Source: G963666705 sp963666705
GTDB taxonomy: Bacteria > Pseudomonadota > Alphaproteobacteria > CADEGL01
Direction: 5' to 3'
NCBI GenBank assembly: GCA_963666705.2
Contig: CAXXKO010000022.1
Coordinates: 1-64,000 of the forward strand
DNA: 64,000 nt
Below are positions 25,320 to 34,243 of this stretch, piece after piece. The translations under genes and the position numbers were made by a program. Every line of letters starts with the position of its first letter. Within the stretch, counting starts at the first letter, position 1. The notes under the pieces were generated by a model. The model ran no database searches and was not told the DNA's origin. It worked only from the letters and a program-made list of their open reading frames with translations.

Positions 25320-26315
25320 ATGCGATATTTTCCGGCGTTCCTCGATCTGGACGGGCGCCCCTGCCTGGTGGTCGGGGGCGGCGCCGATGCCGCGCGCAAG
25401 GCGGGGCTGCTGGGCGCCGCCGGCGCCCGCGTCACCGTGGTGGCGGACGCACCGGGCGCCGAGATGCTGGACCTGGTGCGGAGCGGGGCGGTCGCGCTCC
25501 GCCGCCGCCCCTTCGCGGATGGCGACGTGGCCGGCCGGGCGGTCGCCATTGTGGCGACGGGCGATGCCCGGGCCGACGCGCGGGCTTCGGCCGCGGCGCG
25601 GGCGGCCGGCGTGCCGGTCAACGTGGTCGATCGACCAGCGCTCTCCACCTTCGTCGTCCCCGCCATCGTCAATCGCGACCCCGTCGTCATCGCCATCTCG
25701 ACGGGCGGGACGGCGCCCGTTCTCGCCCGCCGCCTGCGTGAGGGCGTCGAGGCGCTGCTGCCCGCGCGCCTGGGCGAGCTTGCCCGCTTCGCCGCCAGTT
25801 TCCGCCAAGCGGTCAAGGCCACGGTGCCGGACGCGGATTCCCGCCGCCGGCTGTGGCAGGATTTCTTCGACGGCCCGGTGGCCGCCCGCATCCTCGCCGG
25901 TGACGCGCGCGGCGCGCGGGCGCGCATGCTGGCCCTCGTCAACCGCCCACGGACGGGCGCGGACGCCCGCGGGTCCGTCGCCTTCGTCGGGGCCGGGCCG
26001 GGCGATCCGGACCTCCTCACCCTGCGGGCGCTGGCCCTCCTGCAACGCGCCGAGGTGGTGGTCCACGATCAGCCGGTCAGCCCCGCGATCCTCGACCGCG
26101 CGCGCCGCGACGCCGAGCGCATCGCCGTCGGCCGGGGAGGGGCGGGGAGGCTGCTCCTCGAGTCCGCCCGCGCCGGCAAGCGGGTGGTGCGGCTCAAGCT
26201 GGGAGGCGCGGCCGGCATGGGCGCGGAGAGCGCCGCCCTGCACGCCGCCGGCATCGCGGTCGAGATCGTGCCGGGCGTCGCCGCGCCGGCCTTCGCCCAC
26301 GCGGTCGGTATCTGA
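25320..26315 (+). CDS. siroheme synthase-like protein (CysG N-terminal domains, degenerate SUMT half)
   Basis: 331 residues. Residues 1 to about 215 are the bifunctional precorrin-2 dehydrogenase/sirohydrochlorin ferrochelatase (MRYFPAFLDLDGRPCLVVGG; ISTGGTAPVLARRLRE). The rest starts like uroporphyrinogen-III methyltransferase (VAFVGAGPGDPDLLTLRALA) but covers only about half that domain: the usual GGDPFIFGRG-like loop is replaced by LGGAAGMGAESAAL, and the chain stops at VEIVPGVAAPAFAHAVGI. CysG is usually about 460 residues. Methylation therefore probably needs a separate CobA. It is first gene of the cluster feeding siroheme to the reductase downstream. Confidence 0.85.
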   Translation: MRYFPAFLDLDGRPCLVVGGGADAARKAGLLGAAGARVTVVADAPGAEMLDLVRSGAVALRRRPFADGDVAGRAVAIVATGDARADARASAAARAAGVPVNVVDRPALSTFVVPAIVNRDPVVIAISTGGTAPVLARRLREGVEALLPARLGELARFAASFRQAVKATVPDADSRRRLWQDFFDGPVAARILAGDARGARARMLALVNRPRTGADARGSVAFVGAGPGDPDLLTLRALALLQRAEVVVHDQPVSPAILDRARRDAERIAVGRGGAGRLLLESARAGKRVVRLKLGGAAGMGAESAALHAAGIAVEIVPGVAAPAFAHAVGI

Positions 26316-26334
26316 AAGATAGAGGGAGCGCCCG

Positions 26335-26658
26335 ATGGCATCGAACATCGTCACCGCCAACCGCCTGCGCGACGGCGAGGTGGTCTATCTCGCCGCCGCC
26401 GGGGGCTGGACGGAATGGCTGGCCGGAAGCCGGGTGGCAAGGAGCGACGAGGAGACCGCGGCCCTCCTCGCCATCGCCGAGGTGGCCTTCCGCGACCGCC
26501 TCGTGGTGGACGTCTACGCCATGGCGGTGGCGGAATCGGGTGGCGCCATCGCCCCCCTCAGCCAGCGCGAGCGCATCCGCGCCCTCGGCCCCACGACACG
26601 GCCCGACCTGGGCAAGCAGGCCACCCTCGGCCGGGCGCCCGAAAGGCTCGCGAGCTGA
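26335..26658 (+). CDS. DUF2849 domain protein
   Basis: 107 residues (MASNIVTANRLRDGEVVYLA; DVYAMAVAESGGAIAPLSQR). This small family is characteristically located between siroheme synthase and sulfite reductase genes in Alphaproteobacteria, as here. The TGA at 26656-26658 overlaps the reductase ATG (TGATG), so the two are coupled. Function is unknown; a role in sulfite reductase assembly or electron delivery is possible. Confidence 0.85.
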   Translation: MASNIVTANRLRDGEVVYLAAAGGWTEWLAGSRVARSDEETAALLAIAEVAFRDRLVVDVYAMAVAESGGAIAPLSQRERIRALGPTTRPDLGKQATLGRAPERLAS

Positions 26659-28313
26659 TGTACAGGTACGACGAATTCGACCGCCAGCTGGTCGACGAGC
26701 GGGTCGCCCAGTTCCGCGGCCAGGTGGCGCGCAGGCTCAGCGGGGAGCTCGCCGAGGAGCAGTTCAAGCCCCTGCGCCTGATGAACGGGCTCTACCTCCA
26801 GCTCCACGCCTACATGCTGCGGGTCGCCGTCCCCTACGGCACCCTCTCGGCGGCCCAGCTCCGCATGCAGGCCCATATCGCGCGCAAGTACGACAAGGGC
26901 TACGGCCACTTCACCACGCGCCAGAACATCCAGTTCAACTGGCCCAGCCTGGTGGACGTGCCCGACATCCTCGCCGACCTCGCCACGGTCGAGATGCACG
27001 CCATCCAGACCAGCGGCAACTGCATCCGCAACGTGACGGCGGACCAGTACGCGGGCGTGGCCGCCGACGAGGTCGAGGACCCGCGCATCTATGCCGAGAT
27101 CATCCGCCAGTGGTCGACCCTGCATCCGGAGTTCTCGTTCCTGCCGCGCAAGTTCAAGATCGCCGTCACCGGCGCCCCCCACGACCGCGCCGCCGTGCGG
27201 GTCCACGATATCGGCCTGCGCATGCTGCGGGACGAGGGCGGCGCGCCGGGCTTCGAGGTCATCGTCGGCGGCGGCCAGGGCCGCACCCCGGTCATCGGCG
27301 CCACCATCCGCGAATTCCTGCCCGAGCGGCACCTGCTGTCCTACCTGGAAGCGGTCCTGCGCGTCTACAACCAGCTCGGCCGCCGCGACAACAAGTACAA
27401 GGCCCGCATCAAGATCCTGGTCAAGAGCACGGGCGCCGACGAATTCGCCCGTATGGTGGAGGCGGAGTGGGCGCTTATCCGCGACGGCGCGCTTGCCTTG
27501 CCGCAAGCGGAGATCGACCGCATCGAGGCCTATTTCGCACCCCCGCCCTACGAGGCGCTTCCCGCCACCGATACGGGCTTCGAGGCCATGCGCTTCGAGG
27601 ACCGCGCCTTCGCCCAGTGGTGCCGCACCAACCTCGCGGCTCACAAGCAGCCCGGCTATACGATCGTCAACATCTCCCTCAAGCCCGAGGGCGGCGTGCC
27701 GGGCGACGCCACGGCGGGCGAGATGGAAGCGGTGGCCGATCTCGCCGAGCGCTACAGCTTCTCGGAGGTGCGTGTGACCCACGAGCAGAACCTCGTGCTC
27801 CCCCACGTGCGCTTGGCCGACACCTACGCCGTCTGGCAGGGCCTCGTCCGCGCCGGCCTCGCCACCCCCAATATCGGGCTCCTGAGCGACATCATCGCCT
27901 GCCCCGGCCTCGATTACTGCAACCTCGCCAGTGCGCGTGCCATCCCCGTCGCCCAGCGCATCTCGCGGCGCTTCGCCGACCTCGCGCGCCAGCACGACAT
28001 CGGCGCCCTCAAGATCAAGATCTCGGGCTGCATCAACGCCTGCGGCCACCATCATGTGGGCCATATCGGCATCCTGGGCGTCGACAGGAAGGGCGAGGAA
28101 TACTACCAGATCACCCTTGGCGGCAGCGCCGAGGATGACGCGAGCCTCGGCGACGTGGTCGGCCCGTCCTTCTCCTACGACCATGTGGTGGACGCGGTCG
28201 AGACCGTCGTCGACACCTACCTCGCCAACCGCGCCGCGGGCGAGGCCTTCCTCCAGACCTACCGCCGCATCGGCCTCGCCCCCTTCAAGGAGACGCTCTA
28301 TGCCGCTCGTTAA
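26658..28313 (+). CDS. cysI: assimilatory nitrite/sulfite reductase, siroheme and 4Fe-4S hemoprotein
   Basis: 551 residues. The siroheme-4Fe-4S ligands are in place: Cys415 and Cys421 (ACPGLDYCNLA) and Cys458 and Cys462 (GCINACGHHHVGH). Two ferredoxin-like halves are visible, the first with GHFTTRQNIQFNWP and ETSGNCIRN-like IQTSGNCIRNVTADQ. It carries out six-electron reduction of sulfite to sulfide (or nitrite to ammonia) in the cytosol. The cysG, DUF2849 and DUF934 neighbours favour sulfite. The DUF934 gene overlaps its 3' end by 14 bases. The symbol is by family and context. Confidence 0.92.
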   Translation: MYRYDEFDRQLVDERVAQFRGQVARRLSGELAEEQFKPLRLMNGLYLQLHAYMLRVAVPYGTLSAAQLRMQAHIARKYDKGYGHFTTRQNIQFNWPSLVDVPDILADLATVEMHAIQTSGNCIRNVTADQYAGVAADEVEDPRIYAEIIRQWSTLHPEFSFLPRKFKIAVTGAPHDRAAVRVHDIGLRMLRDEGGAPGFEVIVGGGQGRTPVIGATIREFLPERHLLSYLEAVLRVYNQLGRRDNKYKARIKILVKSTGADEFARMVEAEWALIRDGALALPQAEIDRIEAYFAPPPYEALPATDTGFEAMRFEDRAFAQWCRTNLAAHKQPGYTIVNISLKPEGGVPGDATAGEMEAVADLAERYSFSEVRVTHEQNLVLPHVRLADTYAVWQGLVRAGLATPNIGLLSDIIACPGLDYCNLASARAIPVAQRISRRFADLARQHDIGALKIKISGCINACGHHHVGHIGILGVDRKGEEYYQITLGGSAEDDASLGDVVGPSFSYDHVVDAVETVVDTYLANRAAGEAFLQTYRRIGLAPFKETLYAAR

Positions 28314-28968
28314 GGACGACGCGCTCGTCGCGGACGATGCCTGGGCAACCCTTCCCGACGACGCCCCCATCCCCGGCGACGGTCCCATCATCGTGAGCCT
28401 CGCCCGCTGGCAGGCGGAGGGCGAAGCCTTGCGAACCCGCAACACCCCCCTCGGCATCCGCCTGGCGAGCGACCAGTCGCCCGCCCTCGTCGCCGACGAC
28501 CTGGGCCGCTTCGGCCTCGTGGCCCTCGAGTTCCCGGTGTTCAGCGACGGCCGCGCCTTCTCCCACGCCCGCATCCTGCGCGAGCGCTACGGCTTCAAAG
28601 GCGAAGTGCGCGCTATCGGCGACGTCCACCGCGACCAGCTCGCCTTCATGGCCCGCTGCGGCTTCGACGCCTTCGAGCTGAGTGGCGACAGCGCAGATGC
28701 CCTCGCCGACTGGCGCGCGGCCCAGGCCGAGATCGGCGTCCACTACCAGCCCGCCGCCGACACCCACCCAACCGCCCTCTCCCTCCGCGAGAGGCGGCGG
28801 GTGGCGGCCATACGGCCAGCGACTCCGGCCGCGCTGCCCGCGCGCCGCGTCGCGGACGACGCCGACTCGACCGAAGCCTCCGCATCCCGCCGCCCCGCCC
28901 CTGTCGCCACTCTCCACGCCGACGACTACCTCGCCTCGGCCTCGCTCGCGGGTTATTGGGCGTATTGA
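28300..28968 (+). CDS. DUF934 family protein with a C-terminal extension
   Basis: 222 residues, overlapping the reductase end by 14 bases. Residues 1 to about 150 match DUF934 (DQSPALVADDLGRFGLVALE; DGRAFSHARILRERYGF; VGVHYQPAADT-like EIGVHYQPAADT), a family found beside sulfite reductase and thought to help electron transfer or assembly. DUF934 usually ends about there. Here an extra 60 or so residues follow; the first part (ALSLRERRRVAAIRP) looks like translated intergenic CTCTCCCT/GAGAG repeat sequence, and the tail is HADDYLASASLAGYWAY. Confidence 0.82.
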   Translation: MPLVKDDALVADDAWATLPDDAPIPGDGPIIVSLARWQAEGEALRTRNTPLGIRLASDQSPALVADDLGRFGLVALEFPVFSDGRAFSHARILRERYGFKGEVRAIGDVHRDQLAFMARCGFDAFELSGDSADALADWRAAQAEIGVHYQPAADTHPTALSLRERRRVAAIRPATPAALPARRVADDADSTEASASRRPAPVATLHADDYLASASLAGYWAY

Positions 28969-29137
28969 GGGGAGGGGCTCGGCACGGGCGCAAGCCTCGC
29001 GCCTGGGCCGGCTCAGAGTCGGAAAGTCAGAGCCCGGCGAGACGCGTCAGGGCGGCGCATTCAATCAGGCATCACAAATCCGGTGCAAGTATACTTATCT
29101 CTGAATTTCGAGGCGTCCGTAAGGATAGAGTGAAAGC

Positions 29138-30450
29138 CACTAGTGTCCGGTTAAAAATCGAATAAATTCAATTGGTTGGTTATTTGCGAAGCATTGCATC
29201 TGTTTTCGTCTCCCGCAAGTGCTTGATGTATGGGCATTTTCTCGAAGAGGGTCACCGAGAGGATCTGTAACAAAGTGTAGAGCGAGGCGTCCAGGTCGAG
29301 GCGCTTCTTGACGATGGCGACGAGGACGTAGACCGAGACGGCAATCCAGATCTGCGTCTTCACCGCGTTCTCCGACATGCCGTAGAACTGCTTGATCCGA
29401 AGATGCTGCTTGATCCACTTGAAGAAGAGTTCCACCTGCCAGCGGCTTTTGTAGAGCGCGCAGATGGTGGCGGCCGGAAGCGAGAAGTTGTTGGTGATGA
29501 AGACCAGCGTCTTGCCGGACTCGGGGTCCTTGAAGCGGATGCGCCGCAGAAGTTCGGGGTAATCCTGACGGGTGTAGAAGCCGTCCAGGGAGATGGTCTG
29601 GTCGCAAATGATGCCGGTCGAGCGATCCGTCGGCGCCGAATAGACGCGATGAGCATCGATGTTCGACTTGGCACGCGTGACGAAGAAGGCCCCGGCTTGG
29701 TGCAACACATAAAGGCGGGCAAAGTCGACGTAGCCACGATCCACGACGTAGATGGCTCCGGCTTCCGGCAAGAGCATATCGAGGGCATGAACGTCGTGCA
29801 GCTTGCCATCCGAGATGTGGATAAAACTCGGAATGTTGCCCCGCAGGTCGAGCAGCGTGTGCATCTTCACCGCCGCCTTGGTGGTGCGGAAGTGCGCCCA
29901 CGGAAAGACCGACAGGCACAGAGCGATGGTCGTCGAGTCCAGGGCGTAGACGGTATTGGTCAGGTCCAACCCCAGTTCTTCGTCGACGTACAGCGTCCTC
30001 GCCTGGGTGATGAGCCGCTGGGCCAACGCCGCATGGATACGCCAGTCGCGCCTTTCGTTGGCATCGGCCAGCGTCGAGCGCCGGACCGGCTGGCGGAAGC
30101 CCATGTGATAGAGTTTCGATGCGTGGACCGAGAGGCAGGTCTCGATGTCGCGCAGGCTTTCCCGGTAGGTCAGCTGGGCGAAGGCCATGGACCGGTATTG
30201 CTCGGCGCAGGAAAGCGTCCGGACCCGGTGATCGCCGCCATACCGGTCGACGATCCGCGTGAAAGTAGTCCATGGCAGGAAGTCCATGAGCTGAGCGAAC
30301 AGGGTCTTGCCGGTGTTCATGAGCATCTCCTCGGAGAAACTCCGAAAAGTGCTCCATCCAATTCAAATCGACACCATGCATTTTCGCTTCAAACCCCGCA
30401 GAAATCCTGGCTCTCAAAGCCAGCACCGCTCAGTTAACCGGACAGCAGTG
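29138..30450 (-). mobile_element. IS4-type element, complete second copy
   Basis: Ends CACTAGTGTCCGGTTAA (from 29138) and TTAACCGGACAGCAGTG (to 30450) are inverted with a few mismatches. The target duplication AGTGAAAGC flanks the element at 29129-29137 and 30451-30459. It is the same family as the element at 13312-15719 but clearly diverged. The 170 bases before it (28969-29128) show no gene. Confidence 0.9.
29151..30320 (-). CDS. IS4 family transposase
   Basis: 389 residues from ATG 30320 (MNTGKTLFAQLMDFLPWTTF), with GAGGAG 6 bases upstream. Catalytic segments YALDSTTIALCLSVFPWAHF, YVVDRGYVDFARLYVL and YKSRWQVELFFKWIKQHL are intact. It is about as long as, and homologous to, the transposase at 13325-14494. 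It is probably functional. Confidence 0.93.
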   Translation of the reverse strand: MNTGKTLFAQLMDFLPWTTFTRIVDRYGGDHRVRTLSCAEQYRSMAFAQLTYRESLRDIETCLSVHASKLYHMGFRQPVRRSTLADANERRDWRIHAALAQRLITQARTLYVDEELGLDLTNTVYALDSTTIALCLSVFPWAHFRTTKAAVKMHTLLDLRGNIPSFIHISDGKLHDVHALDMLLPEAGAIYVVDRGYVDFARLYVLHQAGAFFVTRAKSNIDAHRVYSAPTDRSTGIICDQTISLDGFYTRQDYPELLRRIRFKDPESGKTLVFITNNFSLPAATICALYKSRWQVELFFKWIKQHLRIKQFYGMSENAVKTQIWIAVSVYVLVAIVKKRLDLDASLYTLLQILSVTLFEKMPIHQALAGDENRCNASQITNQLNLFDF

Positions 30451-30837
30451 AGTGAAAGCGTCATCTCTATTGATCCAGCCCACAAACAAGGGTGCGCCCC
30501 GATGAGCCCGAGCCTTTCCGTTCGTCTCGGGCCTACGCATGACAGTCCACCGGATAGAGCGTGCTGCCGTGGGAGCGGGGCGCAGATGTAAGATAATCAA
30601 CGATCGCGTGTGCCGCAAGTGTCAGGCACGTGACATTCGCCTGGCTTCCTTTCGGGGATCTACTCATTCGCGCCAGCACCATTCGGCGCGTGCGTCATTC
30701 GACTCGTAAGGCACCCGTCGGGGAGCTCGCGGTGGCCGCGCCCAATTCACATTTCAAGACTTGACACCACCTCGCACTTTCACAGCGCGTCGTGAATAGC
30801 ACCGGCTAACACGGGTTAAAACCGGAGGAACTTTCGA
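30451..30837. other. intergenic stretch upstream of the broken reductase gene
   Basis: No gene is seen. CCCGAGCCTTTCCG and its partner CTCGGG form a weak hairpin near 30507-30532. TTGACACC near 30762 could be part of a promoter for the reductase gene at 30838. Confidence 0.4.
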
Positions 30838-30900
30838 ATGAGAGAACTCGCCATTTTGACGTTCGCAACACTAGACGGTGTTATGCAGGCACCCAAGCTG

Positions 30901-32291
30901 GTGGTGTCGCAAGGTTGGTGGAAAATTGGAGAACTGGCGTAAACTCCTGATTGTAAAACATTCAGAAAGGCGGTGTGCAGCCGCCGAAAGGAGCTTACGC
31001 CATGAAACATCTTACGGCATCGACGTCGCCCAGTCCATTTTCCGGTGAGAATTGGTTCGATCCCCTGGAGGATGCGATCCGCTTTCGCGTCCGCGCCTTC
31101 ATCGAGGCTGTGGTGGCGGAGGAAGCGCAAGCGGCGCTGGGCGGCCGTGCGCGCTATCAACGCAGCGGCGCGCCCAAGGGTTATCGCAACGGCCACCGGC
31201 ATCGGCAGCTTGTCGGCACCTTCGGAGCGCTGACGGTTTCGCTCCCCCGCGTCCGCCTGCTCGATGGGGATGGCGGTGAGAAGGAATGGCGGAGCCAGAC
31301 CATCCAGGCCTACAAGCGGCTGACCAAACGGGCCGAGGCGATTATCGCCAATACGTACCTTGCCGGCACCAACACGCGCCGTGTCCGCCGAGCGCTGGCC
31401 GGCCTGTTCGGGGGCAAGGTCGGCAAGGACGCGGTGAGCCGCGCCTGGCGCAAGGTAAAGACCGACTGGGAGAGCTGGCAGGCTCGGGACTTGTCGGGCG
31501 AGGACATTGTCCGGCTGATCCTGGATGGCACCGGCGTCAAGGCGCGCCTTGATGGGCGAGTGCTGTCAATCCCGCTGCTGGTCGTGCTTGGGGTGCGGCG
31601 GGACGGCCAGAAGGTTCTGCTCGCGGTCAAGAACATGGGCGGGGAGACCGAGGCGGCCTGGCGCCATGTCCTGGAGGACCTTCTCGGCCGTGGCCTGAAG
31701 GCGCCGGAGCTTCTGATCGTAGACGGCGGCAAGGGCCTGGAGGCGGCGCTGGCCAGCCTGTGGAGCGATATTCCGGTGCAGCGCTGCACGGTGCACAAGG
31801 AGCGCAACCTCCTCGCCCATGCGCCGAAGGCGTTGCACGACGAGGTCAAGGCCGACTACACCGACATGATGTACGCCGAAAACGCCGAACAAGTGCGCAA
31901 GAAGCGCAAGGCCTTCCTGGCCAAGTGGCGGCTCCGCTGCCGGGGCGTGGCGGACAGCCTGGAAGAGGCGGGGGAGCGGCTGTTCACCTTCCTGCGCTAT
32001 CCGCCGCAGCAATGGAAGTCCTTGCGGACCACCAACGCCATCGAACGCCTGCACGGGGAATTCAAGCGCCGGGTGAAGACCCAATGCGCACTACCCAACG
32101 CGGAAACGGCGGCCATGCTGTTCTGGGCCTTGATGGCCTCGGGGCAGATCACCATGCGCCGCGTCGGTGGCTGGCAAACACTCGACCAAGCGCCGGTCAA
32201 GAAGCCGATTGACCTCGCCGCCTGATTGAGCAACCGATCGTGATCGGGAGCTACGCCAAAAACCAATTTCCACCAACTATCGGACACGACC
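30901..32291 (+). mobile_element. IS256 family element A
   Basis: Ends GTGGTGTCGCAAGGTTGGTG (left) and the complement of GGTCGTGTCCGATAGTTGGT (right) are imperfect inverted repeats sharing TTGGTGGAAA. The 9-base target duplication CCCAAGCTG is at 30892-30900 and 32292-32300, inside the reductase gene. Confidence 0.9.
31002..32225 (+). CDS. IS256 family transposase (element A)
   Basis: 407 residues from ATG 31002 (MKHLTASTSPSPFSGENWFD), preceded by GAAAGGAG. The IS256/mutator core shows Asp in RLILDGTGVKARL, Asp in LLIVDGGKGLEAAL followed by the family CTVHKERNLLAHAPK, and Glu in TTNAIERLHGEFKRR. Intact frame, intact ends and target duplication. Confidence 0.93.
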   Translation: MKHLTASTSPSPFSGENWFDPLEDAIRFRVRAFIEAVVAEEAQAALGGRARYQRSGAPKGYRNGHRHRQLVGTFGALTVSLPRVRLLDGDGGEKEWRSQTIQAYKRLTKRAEAIIANTYLAGTNTRRVRRALAGLFGGKVGKDAVSRAWRKVKTDWESWQARDLSGEDIVRLILDGTGVKARLDGRVLSIPLLVVLGVRRDGQKVLLAVKNMGGETEAAWRHVLEDLLGRGLKAPELLIVDGGKGLEAALASLWSDIPVQRCTVHKERNLLAHAPKALHDEVKADYTDMMYAENAEQVRKKRKAFLAKWRLRCRGVADSLEEAGERLFTFLRYPPQQWKSLRTTNAIERLHGEFKRRVKTQCALPNAETAAMLFWALMASGQITMRRVGGWQTLDQAPVKKPIDLAA

Positions 32292-32573
32292 CCCAAGCTG
32301 CCGGAGGAAGACAGGTCTGGTGGATTTAACGGCGGTGGCTGGGCCGATCCCTACTGGGACGAAGTGATGAAACTAGTAGGGAAAGAGGCAATGGCCGAAC
32401 CATATGATGTTCTGTTCGGCCGAAATACCTACGACGTATTCGCCGCCTACGCTACCAGCGATCACCCGATGCACAACTTCAATAAATTCATCGCCACATC
32501 GAATCCGGAGACACTCCGTTGGAACAATTCCACGCCTATCACTGGAGACATCGCTGCCGAAGTCGCTCGCCTC

Positions 32574-34022
32574 GGTCGTGTCCCAGGACGTGGTGTAGGA
32601 GTTGTTGGAGCCTCTGGTAGCTGTGGGTAGGCGGCTTGCCGTAGCGACCGCCGAGAGTCTGGCGTAGGCAAGCCGGCTATCCACAGCGGAGGCCATCGCG
32701 GTTCCGGTTTAGGGTTGGGCTAGTGCGAACCAACCTGACCCGAAGGAGAACCACGATGACCCAGGACATGATGACCCTACGCGCGCTTTTGGAGAAGAGC
32801 TCCGATGCCGATCTGCTTCGCGAGATGATCGGCTTCACGGCCGAGCGGCTGATGGCACTGGAGGTCGAGGGCCTGACCGGCGCCGCTCACGGCGAGCGCT
32901 CGGCGGATCGTATCACCCACCGCAACGGCTACCGCGACCGGTCCTGGGAGACCCGGGCCGGCACGGTCGAGTTGAAGATCCCGAAGCTGAGGAAGGGGAG
33001 CTACTTCCCCGGCTTCCTGGAGCCGCGACGGATGGCCGAGAAGGCGCTGGCTGCGGTGATCCAGGAGGCTTACATCCAGGGCGTGTCGACCCGCTCGGTC
33101 GACGATCTGGTTCAGGCGATGGGGATGTCGGGCGTCTCCAAGAGCCAGGTCTCCAGGCTGTGCGGCGAGATCGACGATAAGGTCAACGGCTTCCTTGATC
33201 GACCGCTGGAGGGCGACTGGCCCTATCTGTGGCTGGATGCGACTTATGTGAAGGTGCGCCAGACCGGACGCATCGTCTCGGTCGCGGTGACCGTGGCTGT
33301 GGCCGTCAACGACCAAGGCCGCCGCGAGGTCCTGGGCATGGCGATCGGCGCGTCGGAGGCCGAGACCTTCTGGACTGAGTTCCTGCGCTCGCTGGCCCGG
33401 CGCGGGCTGCGCGGCGTGAAGCTGGTGATCTCCGACGACCACAAGGGCCTGAAGGCCGCCGCGACCCGGATCCTCGGCGCCACCTGGCAAAGATGCCGCG
33501 TGCACTTCGCCCGCAACCTGCTGGCCCATGCCGGCAAGCAGGGCCGGCGCGTCGTCTCCGCCTTCGTCGCCACCGCCTTCGCCCAGGAGGACGCCGACAG
33601 CGCGAAGGTCCAGTGGCGTCAGGTCGCCGACCAGCTCAGGCCCAAGGTCCCCAAGCTCGCCGCCCTGATGGACGAAGCCGAGCACGACGTCCTCGCCTAC
33701 ATGAGCTTCCCCAAGGAGCACCGCCAGAAGTTGCATTCGACCAACCCGATCGAACGGCTCCATGCCGAGGTCAAGCGCCGCACCAACGTCGTCGGCATCT
33801 TTCCCAACGAAGACGCCATCACACGGCTCGTCGGCGCCATCCTTCTCGAGCAGAACGACGAGTGGGCCGTCTCAAGGAGATACATGACGCTGGAATCCAT
33901 CGCTCCGCTGGGCGATGGTGTCCCCATCACGCTGCCCACCGTGGCAGCCTGAACGTCCCGGCCCTACCCGCCGGGAGCCGCGTAGAGCGCAACGCTCTTA
34001 CACCACCTGCCGGGACACGATC
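32574..34022 (+). mobile_element. IS256 family element B
   Basis: Inverted ends GGTCGTGTCCC and GGGACACGATC, with further inner matches around GTGGTGTAGGAG / CTCTTACACCAC. The 8-base target duplication CTCGCCTC is at 32566-32573 and 34023-34030. It is a different subgroup from element A; both chose the same target gene. Confidence 0.9.
32756..33952 (+). CDS. IS256 family transposase (element B)
   Basis: 398 residues from ATG 32756 (MTQDMMTLRALLEKSSDADL), with AAGGAG upstream. Features are Asp in LWLDATYVKVRQ, Asp in LVISDDHKGLKAA followed by WQRCRVHFARNLLAH, and Glu in TNPIERLHAEVKRR. It has only distant similarity to transposase A. Intact. Confidence 0.93.
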   Translation: MTQDMMTLRALLEKSSDADLLREMIGFTAERLMALEVEGLTGAAHGERSADRITHRNGYRDRSWETRAGTVELKIPKLRKGSYFPGFLEPRRMAEKALAAVIQEAYIQGVSTRSVDDLVQAMGMSGVSKSQVSRLCGEIDDKVNGFLDRPLEGDWPYLWLDATYVKVRQTGRIVSVAVTVAVAVNDQGRREVLGMAIGASEAETFWTEFLRSLARRGLRGVKLVISDDHKGLKAAATRILGATWQRCRVHFARNLLAHAGKQGRRVVSAFVATAFAQEDADSAKVQWRQVADQLRPKVPKLAALMDEAEHDVLAYMSFPKEHRQKLHSTNPIERLHAEVKRRTNVVGIFPNEDAITRLVGAILLEQNDEWAVSRRYMTLESIAPLGDGVPITLPTVAA

Positions 34023-34243
34023 CTCGCCTCAAGCAGACAGACGTGTCAACGGCGGAGCAAAATTAGTCCACCCGGGCGGAGCAAAACTAGTCCACTTGAC
34101 GTTATGCGGTACGCGGTGTTGGGGGGTTGTCCCGGTAGTCCATAGGAGGGACCCGCGCTGCTTCGTGTAGCGCTTGCGTTACGCGGAGCGAAGCAGCGTG
34201 GGAGGTTCCTGTGGACCCACCGGGTCAACCATTGCACCGGCGG

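Larger units (their letters stand above)
30838..34043 (+). pseudogene. dihydrofolate-reductase / RibD C-terminal family gene cut by three IS elements
   Basis: Joined across the insertions, the gene reads MRELAILTFATLDGVMQAPK (30838-30900, after GGAGGA), LPEEDRSGGFNGGGWADPYW and LFGRNTYDVFAAYATSDHPM (32301-32573) and AARLKQTD-like VARLKQTD (34031-34043). This is the N-terminal 115 or so residues of a DHFR/RibD-C fold protein of about 190. The first IS256 element duplicated CCCAAGCTG, the second CTCGCCTC, and an IS21 end begins at 34044; the 3' end is lost. Each IS border restores the reading frame once its target duplication is removed, which proves the reconstruction. Confidence 0.88.

Noticed and set aside
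26514..28574. A 686-residue minus-strand open frame opposite the sulfite reductase
   Set aside because: It mirrors a reductase with intact siroheme ligands; composition is the Val/Gly/Asp-rich type typical of antisense frames in GC-rich genes.
30901..34022. Two IS256 elements considered as a composite transposon carrying a cargo gene
   Set aside because: Each has its own target duplication and they belong to different subgroups; the DNA between them is part of the interrupted reductase gene.
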